This document shows positions 59,260 through 64,000 of a DNA stretch of 64,000 nt, piece by piece; within the stretch, counting starts at the first letter, position 1; the number at the start of each line of letters is the position of its first letter. The stretch lies in the NCBI GenBank assembly GCA_040004035.1, contig JAMPLN010000004.1; one strand, given 5' to 3'. The DNA is from Microcoleus vaginatus_C (GTDB taxonomy: Bacteria; Cyanobacteriota; Cyanobacteriia; Cyanobacteriales; Microcoleaceae). The notes under the pieces are model-generated. The model was not told where the DNA came from and searched no databases. It was given only the letters and a program-made list of their open reading frames with translations. The translations under genes and the position numbers were made by a program.

Positions 59260-59380
59260 GCTATCCTAAAACTGTCGCCCCTGCTGACTCTCTAGGATTG
59301 TCAACAATATTTCTACCTTTGCAAAGGGGTGCGATCGGGCAAACGCCCCTAAAATTGGTGTATGGAGAGAAGTTATAAAA

Positions 59381-59722
59381 ATGTCAACTAAACGTTCAGG
59401 ATTCTTTATTGGCGGTTTGCTTGTGGGTTCTGCGATCGGGGCCGTGACTGGCTTGCTGATGGCACCGCGACCGGGCAAGGAGACGCGGCAGATATTGAAA
59501 AAATCGGCCGATGCTTTGCCGGAGTTGGCGGAAGATTTATCGACTAGCGTGCAGTTGCAGGCCGATCGACTTTCTGAAACTGCAATCCGAAATTGGGACG
59601 AAACTTTGATTAGACTCAAAGAGGCGATCGCCGCCGGTTTGGAAGCGACTCAGCGGGAACGCCAAACACTGTCGGAAAGTGAAGCTGAAGTGAGTCCCCC
59701 GTCGCGCCCTCCCATCCGCTAA
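59381..59722 (+). CDS. YtxH-domain protein
   Basis: A 113-residue protein with the YtxH N-terminal helix GFFIGGLLVGSAIGAVTGLLMAPRPGKETRQ, a small membrane-inserted glycine-rich helix with the APxxGxExR motif, followed by an amphipathic helix and a basic Ser/Pro-rich tail. In Bacillus YtxH-type proteins respond to stress. In cyanobacteria they occur next to DUF948-like membrane genes, as here. Confidence 0.8.
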   Translation: MSTKRSGFFIGGLLVGSAIGAVTGLLMAPRPGKETRQILKKSADALPELAEDLSTSVQLQADRLSETAIRNWDETLIRLKEAIAAGLEATQRERQTLSESEAEVSPPSRPPIR

Positions 59723-59759
59723 ATGACCTGAAATCTTAAACCCCCAATCCCAGATTCAA

Positions 59760-60341
59760 GTGAGTGATCCCATATTTTGGCTAGGACTTTCGATTTTGCT
59801 AGTGGCAGTTAGCCTGACTGCTGTTTTAGTGACTTTAATACCTGCGGTGCAAGCGCTGGCCAGGGCGGCCCGCAGCGTGGAAAAGCTCGCTGACACGCTT
59901 TCTCGCGAATTTCCGCCCACTTTGGAGGCGATTCGGTTGACGGGGCTGGAAATTAGCGAGTTGACGGATGATGTCAGCGAGGGAGTACAAAGTGCGGGCG
60001 AGGTTGTCAAACAGGTCGATCGAAGTATTGGTAGCGCCAAAAAGCAGGCGCAAAATGTGCAGGTAACTACTCGCAGCGTGGTGACTGGGATTAAGGCTGC
60101 TTGGAAAACTTTAACTCGGAAGCCGCCGATTTCTGGGACAAATCGCCGGTCAACAGAGAGATTGTCGCCGAGTCAAAGAAGTGCGCTTTCGCTAAGGGAT
60201 TCGGGTTTGGAGGATAGGTATTCTGGGGTTTACGGTGCGGGTGCGAGTAATGGGGAATCGCCCCGGTTGAGGAGTAGCGAGGGTTCGGGTTTGCCGGGGG
60301 ATGCTGAAGATTTTGAGGAAGTGCGATCGAACGATTCTTGA
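59760..60341 (+). CDS. DUF948-like membrane protein
   Basis: A 193-residue protein: one N-terminal membrane helix (about residues 5-28: FWLGLSILLVAVSLTAVLVTLIPAVQA) followed by an amphipathic helical region with DUF948-like features (ALARAARSVEKLADTLSRE, LTGLEISELTDDVSEGVQ) and a Ser/Arg-rich tail. Such proteins are small envelope proteins of unknown function, often beside YtxH. The 38-bp gap to the YtxH gene suggests an operon. Starts at a GTG. Confidence 0.75.
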   Translation: MSDPIFWLGLSILLVAVSLTAVLVTLIPAVQALARAARSVEKLADTLSREFPPTLEAIRLTGLEISELTDDVSEGVQSAGEVVKQVDRSIGSAKKQAQNVQVTTRSVVTGIKAAWKTLTRKPPISGTNRRSTERLSPSQRSALSLRDSGLEDRYSGVYGAGASNGESPRLRSSEGSGLPGDAEDFEEVRSNDS

Positions 60342-60358
60342 TTGCACCCAATTCCTCA

Positions 60359-62146
60359 TTATCCCTCCAGAGCACAGCCATCCCACCAGCAAGGATTCTT
60401 ATCAATAAAATCCATCAAAGCATCATACTTAGGCGAACCCTTTTGTTCCACATACTCCAAAGCCCCCCAACTTCCCCACTTAGTAAATTTACCCACGTCC
60501 ACAAAGTGCATGAAAAGAGTGCCTCCAGCTTGTTTCCAACTATTCAGTAATTGGGTGTACATATCATACATTTCTGGACGCCTATTTAATTCCATAAAAA
60601 ACTTGGTCAGTTTTTCGTTATCCTGAACTCCTTCAATACCTACAATATGTTGACCCCCCTCATAAACAAATAACTTGAGACCTTTTTTTTGAGCCACATC
60701 TAAGAAATACTTAAAGTCATTATCCACATCGGACAAACTATCTTTTAATCCCGGCAGTAACCCGCCCTCTTTTAATTGCTTAAAAGCTTTGCCAAACCCG
60801 CCATCGGGGTCATTCAACCAAGATTCTACTGTGCTGACACCTTCTTTCCCGCCCAAGTTGCCACTAAAATATCCCGCTATAGCATAGGCATCTATACCGT
60901 GTTGATAACAAGGTTTATTGCCCTCAGCTACCCAATAGGGACAATCTAAAGCATAATTTCCTAACTCTCTCCAAGCTCTTTGAGTTCCTAACACGCAGAC
61001 AACTCGATTCTTTTGATCCCCAAATACGCCTTTCCAGATATCGCACATTTGAGCACTACGCATTCCGTGCCATTGCATAAAAGCATCGCCTTTATCTCCC
61101 CACCTCGCTTTACCTTGTTTCAAAGCATAATTCGATTGGGCAAATGACCAATTCCAAACCTCATTAGAATACTCTACATTAACTTTCAGCTTGGGATCTA
61201 AACTATCTTTGACCATTTTAGCAAAGTTAGTCATATATTCATCCGTAGCCTGATGTGGCATATTAAACCAGGGTTCTGCTTTGACTTTGTTAGATAAATT
61301 CACCATAACTTCTATGGGAACATTTCCTCGGTAAGAATAGGATACACTCTCTGGTTTAGGTCGGTTTGACCAGTCTTTTTGTTCGGAACCATTTGTCCCC
61401 ATCCAGTCCATAAAACGCAAAACTCTAAATTTTTTAATCTTGTCTATAAACAGCGGATTAAATATTTCACCCCTTTGATAAAGCTGTTCATCTTGAGAGT
61501 GAACAACTTTAATATTGCGGATATAGTTCCCTGTTTTCTTGGGATCGGTAGCGGTAATTATAATCATTATGCCTCCGCCTTGTGTGGCGTCTACATTAAT
61601 GATATCCCTGCCTGGTTTCGACGCAGCCTCATCTTTTTTGGCATCAAAGCTATATTCGATCGCACCTTCACCCTCATAAGTAACAATATATTGCCCTGAA
61701 GGATAGCGATTGGGGATTTCCCTAAGTAATAGGGTACTTACCCTAGTATATTTAGGAGCATCTTCGGGCGATGGCAGAGACTTCACCCACCCATTTTCAT
61801 CAAGATTTAAAAGACTATACTCATCTGTATCCCATTCACCTTTACAGTTTGGTTGTCCGCTGACGCATTGAGTTATCCATTGTCTAGAAGATTTGAAAGC
61901 ATCTAAAAAGGGTAATTGTGTGGAGTAGTCAGCAATACCATTAAGCCCAACTCCTAAAGAAGAGCTAGAATTTGATGTATTTTGTACATTTGCCCGCACC
62001 GCTACTGTGTTATTTACTTGCCGTACTGGTGTGGGAGCAGTATTAGTTGTTAAAGCCCAACATCCGGGAATAAAAATGACAAAAATTAAGAAACCCAGCA
62101 CAAAGCCCAGAGCTTTTTTGTTCGACCTGATACTTAATCGAGACAT
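60359..62146 (-). CDS. Exported lipoprotein with clan A glycoside-hydrolase-like domain
   Basis: A 595-residue exported protein. A lipobox-like IPGCWA ends the N-terminal signal (about residue 30). Around residues 300-320 sits NVEYSNEVWNWS, a motif with the Asn-Glu acid/base pattern of clan A TIM-barrel glycosidases. FVYEGGQH (about residue 505) may hold the nucleophile Glu. Many relatives are called cellulose-binding proteins without proof. The substrate is probably an extracellular polysaccharide, such as the sheath. The gene is convergent with the DUF948 gene. Confidence 0.7.
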   Translation of the reverse strand: MSRLSIRSNKKALGFVLGFLIFVIFIPGCWALTTNTAPTPVRQVNNTVAVRANVQNTSNSSSSLGVGLNGIADYSTQLPFLDAFKSSRQWITQCVSGQPNCKGEWDTDEYSLLNLDENGWVKSLPSPEDAPKYTRVSTLLLREIPNRYPSGQYIVTYEGEGAIEYSFDAKKDEAASKPGRDIINVDATQGGGIMIIITATDPKKTGNYIRNIKVVHSQDEQLYQRGEIFNPLFIDKIKKFRVLRFMDWMGTNGSEQKDWSNRPKPESVSYSYRGNVPIEVMVNLSNKVKAEPWFNMPHQATDEYMTNFAKMVKDSLDPKLKVNVEYSNEVWNWSFAQSNYALKQGKARWGDKGDAFMQWHGMRSAQMCDIWKGVFGDQKNRVVCVLGTQRAWRELGNYALDCPYWVAEGNKPCYQHGIDAYAIAGYFSGNLGGKEGVSTVESWLNDPDGGFGKAFKQLKEGGLLPGLKDSLSDVDNDFKYFLDVAQKKGLKLFVYEGGQHIVGIEGVQDNEKLTKFFMELNRRPEMYDMYTQLLNSWKQAGGTLFMHFVDVGKFTKWGSWGALEYVEQKGSPKYDALMDFIDKNPCWWDGCALEG

Positions 62147-62318
62147 AAATTTGACTAATTTGATTGTTTTAGGTAAAATCGAAGCGGGTGCGGTCAGTTT
62201 TAATTTTGATATTTTATCAAAAAGTTCGTTCTCAAACTATCAGCTATAAGATTATTAACATTTTTGCCTCTCAGTGGAGGGGCGAGATCCCTTTCTGTCC
62301 CCAAGTGCGATCGCCCAT

Positions 62319-62822
62319 CTAACCGTCTTTATCCAAGTCTTCGCTTTTCGTAGTTTCTGAAGTTGAGGGAAATTCTAATCTGATGTTGATGTCTATTGTT
62401 AGTGTATTTTGATTTTCAAAACCCATATCAACTATTTTTACTAAAGCATCTATCGGTAAAGAACTACTTAATTTAGCTTTCACAGACGACTGAGTTTTAT
62501 ATCCAGCTTCTTCTAGCCGATCGCAAATATTGCGCCAATTTCCTACAGGTTCGTTAGGTACATCTGCGATTTTTTTAACATATTGGTATAAAGTTTTACA
62601 TAAATAAACCTCTGCACTTTTGGAACTCTGAAACAGTTGGCGGGCGATTTCGGCGGGACTGCAACCGGAAAGCAATCCTCGGAGGTAAAGTTTTTCTGTT
62701 TCTGTTAGTCCCCTGCGCGATCGAGGTGAGATTTGCCGTTTAGCTTCTGCAAAAGCTTGGTACAGCCTTTCTAAGTCCCAGTGTTTGGCGGCTTCGGCAA
62801 ATAAGTCTTCCTTTGAGGCCAT
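62319..62822 (-). CDS. HTH-containing regulator-like protein
   Basis: A 167-residue protein. Residues about 38-80 fit a LuxR-like helix-turn-helix: LTETEKLYLRGLLSGCSPAEIARQLFQSSKSAEVYLCKTLYQYVKKI. This type of HTH is common at the N-terminus of large cyanobacterial NACHT or WD40 proteins; here it stands alone, with an unassigned C-terminal region of about 85 residues. It is divergent from the glycine-rich peptide gene, and the intergenic DNA holds an operator-like dyad, so it may control that locus. Confidence 0.7.
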   Translation of the reverse strand: MASKEDLFAEAAKHWDLERLYQAFAEAKRQISPRSRRGLTETEKLYLRGLLSGCSPAEIARQLFQSSKSAEVYLCKTLYQYVKKIADVPNEPVGNWRNICDRLEEAGYKTQSSVKAKLSSSLPIDALVKIVDMGFENQNTLTIDINIRLEFPSTSETTKSEDLDKDG

Positions 62823-62875
62823 TTTCGGGTGTGGTGAGATGTGGCTAACGATAGCATAACCGAAATTGCTAGCGT

Positions 62876-62896
62876 TTGTTAGTTGTTTGCTAACAA
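62876..62896. promoter_or_regulatory. Operator-like dyad TTGTTAG-N7-CTAACAA
   Basis: TTGTTAG (62876-62882) and CTAACAA (62890-62896) are exact complements with a 7-nt spacer. Additional GTTAG half-sites are nearby (GGCTAACG at about 62,842; CTAGCG at 62,869; GTTAGT at 63,005 and 63,018). Clustering of one half-site between the HTH gene and the peptide gene suggests an autoregulated control region. Confidence 0.5.
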
Positions 62897-63049
62897 TAGG
62901 TAGTCTAGGATTAAATTACCGACTAATTGTCTAGGTGCAAATACTTAGAAAAGCGGAAAAGTGCGATCGCGATATTTCAAATTTTGCCTGTTTAGTTAAC
63001 TTTTGTTAGTCAAAAAGTTAGTTTTTGTTCCTTAAACAGAGGTATTTCA

Positions 63050-63265
63050 ATGGCTAAAAGTGATGAAATAGCGAAAGCGGCAGGTTCCGCTGCTGCGGGT
63101 GCTGCCGCAGGTGCTGGTGTGGTAGCTGCTTCTGGTTTTACGGCAATTGGTGCTGTTGGTGGAGGTGCTGGTATGGGTGCTGCTGCTGGCCCCGTTGGTA
63201 TAGCCGTAGGTGCATTAGCAGGTTTGGCATTTTACGGGATTAGCAAGGCTCTTTCTGACGACTAA
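63050..63265 (+). CDS. 71-residue glycine/alanine-rich hydrophobic peptide
   Basis: ATG at 63050 with AGAGG 8 nt upstream. Residues about 10-62 form a glycine-zipper-like hydrophobic stretch (AAGSAAAGAAAGAGVVAASGF, then GAVGGGAGMGAAAGPVGIAVGALAGLAFYG) ending in a short charged tail KALSDD. It could span the membrane once or twice. Similar peptides occur as bacteriocin-like proteins or as partners of membrane-acting GTPases. It precedes a dynamin-type GTPase gene on the same strand, and the two may work together. Confidence 0.65.
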   Translation: MAKSDEIAKAAGSAAAGAAAGAGVVAASGFTAIGAVGGGAGMGAAAGPVGIAVGALAGLAFYGISKALSDD

Positions 63266-63530
63266 ATATTGACTCGCGCCAGGGACTTCAGTTTGCACCA
63301 TTGTCAATAACGGGCAAGATGCCCGTTCCACAAAGAGTGAATTTCTTGTGGGATGGGCATCCTGCCCGTCCGTTCCACAAAGAGTGAATTTCTTGTGGGA
63401 TGGGCATCCTGCCCGTCCGTAAAAGGCTTATTGAGAATGGTGCAATATCTCAGTTAAAACCGACTGGAAACGCTCAGGCAATTATCTTTGTGTCTGTTCT
63501 CATATTTTATTCAATCAAGATTATTAACTT
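63266..63530. repeat. Dispersed repeats between the peptide and GTPase genes
   Basis: Two tandem copies of a TTCCACAAAGAGTGAATTTCTTGTGGGATGGGCATCCTGCCCGTC-type unit (about 63,326-63,420) plus a partial inverted copy ACGGGCAAGATGCCCGT at 63,308-63,324. Member of the GGCATCCTGCCTG dispersed family. Short A/T-rich remainder up to the GTPase start. Confidence 0.7.
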
Positions 63531-64000
63531 ATGTCTTCTCAAGAATTTCAAGCAGCATACACCAGCATTTACAGTACAGGCACTTTCCTCTTAAAATATC
63601 TCAAAGAATTCCGTGACGGACTCCGCATTCAGGGAGATGAAAATCAAGGGCTACAAAGCATTGAAGATGAAATTAACAAAGCTTTAAAGGCTTTGCAAGA
63701 TCAGAAATATCAAGTAGCCGTCATAGCAGCAATGAAAGCTGGCAAAAGCACCTTCTTAAATTCTATCATCGGTGCTGATGTGCTGGCGAGTGAAACGGCC
63801 GCCTGTACTATCTGCCGTACAGATGTCCGACACATTCAACCAGGCGAAACTCCTAAACTTTTAGAGTATCGAGAAGGAGAAAGAAAACCAGTCATTCTTG
63901 TTGAGGGTGACGCTGGCGAAATTCAGCAAAAATTCCTGCTACGTACCCGTGAAATCCGAGAAAAAGGCAATCCTGATAACACTACACGTTTTGAGATAGA
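63531..64000 (+). CDS. Dynamin-like GTPase, N-terminal part (3' end outside window)
   Basis: The open frame from ATG 63531 continues past the window end, and 156 residues are visible. The G1 motif AAMKAGKST (about residues 69-77) and the FLNSIIGADVL segment, then ASETAACTICRTDV with the switch-I Thr, are typical of bacterial dynamin-like proteins, which bind and remodel membranes using GTP. N-terminal helices (residues 1-60) match the start of such proteins. In other bacteria family members take part in membrane repair or phage defence. The partner is unclear because the window ends. Confidence 0.8.
   Translation, partial: MSSQEFQAAYTSIYSTGTFLLKYLKEFRDGLRIQGDENQGLQSIEDEINKALKALQDQKYQVAVIAAMKAGKSTFLNSIIGADVLASETAACTICRTDVRHIQPGETPKLLEYREGERKPVILVEGDAGEIQQKFLLRTREIREKGNPDNTTRFEI

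Overview
The window comes from the chromosome of a filamentous, non-heterocystous cyanobacterium, most likely of the Microcoleus/Oscillatoria/Phormidium group. The evidence is abundant GCGATCGC (HIP1) octamers, moderate GC, cyanobacterial marker genes (SLH-type porin, ferredoxin sulfite reductase, CRR7, the 2-oxoglutarate decarboxylase/succinic semialdehyde dehydrogenase pair, hetR) and very many short heptamer-type tandem repeats. These repeats fill intergenic spaces and have entered several reading frames. The genus is an inference from gene content.

Layout. 1-7,045: cell-surface genes (end of a GT2 glycosyltransferase, two large membrane proteins, an SGNH hydrolase) and a PRC-barrel protein. 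7,114-12,788: smc and murA, divergently transcribed. 12,925-18,531: an M48 protease, a tRNA-Leu(CAA), and a large mosaic propeller/coiled-coil protein. About 700 bp spanning their junction has been duplicated, giving a second tRNA-Leu and two gene remnants. 18,800-23,300: EamA transporter, HicB-like remnant, and the alternative TCA-cycle pair. 23,719-28,470: cysC-wza-wzc exopolysaccharide operon. 28,805-33,694: an FAD protein, then two tandem patX-like genes (one with the RGSGR pentapeptide, one without) upstream of hetR. 33,869-45,442: mostly housekeeping and hypothetical genes (DUF92, VOC, two lipases, TPR, PPC, LprI, rsmE, sir, crr7, a glycosyltransferase). 46,258-51,635: a ribose-type ABC importer (rbsBAC) followed by a porin. 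52,004-57,806: serS, an unknown gene, and a two-gene unit encoding a KAS III/haem-oxygenase-like fusion and a membrane partner. 58,124-64,000: msrA, small envelope proteins, a glycoside-hydrolase-like lipoprotein, and a putative regulator/glycine-rich peptide/dynamin GTPase locus cut by the window end.

The genes form several working units. HetR and the PatX-like proteins form an activator/inhibitory-peptide neighbourhood. CysC next to Wza/Wzc suggests a sulfated exopolysaccharide. SSADH and 2-OGDC close the TCA cycle from 2-oxoglutarate to succinate. RbsBAC with a porin would carry sugar across both membranes. The KAS III-haem-oxygenase-like fusion and its overlapping membrane gene look like an uncharacterised lipid or oxidised-acyl pathway; it and the duplicated patX/hetR locus are the two most interesting finds.
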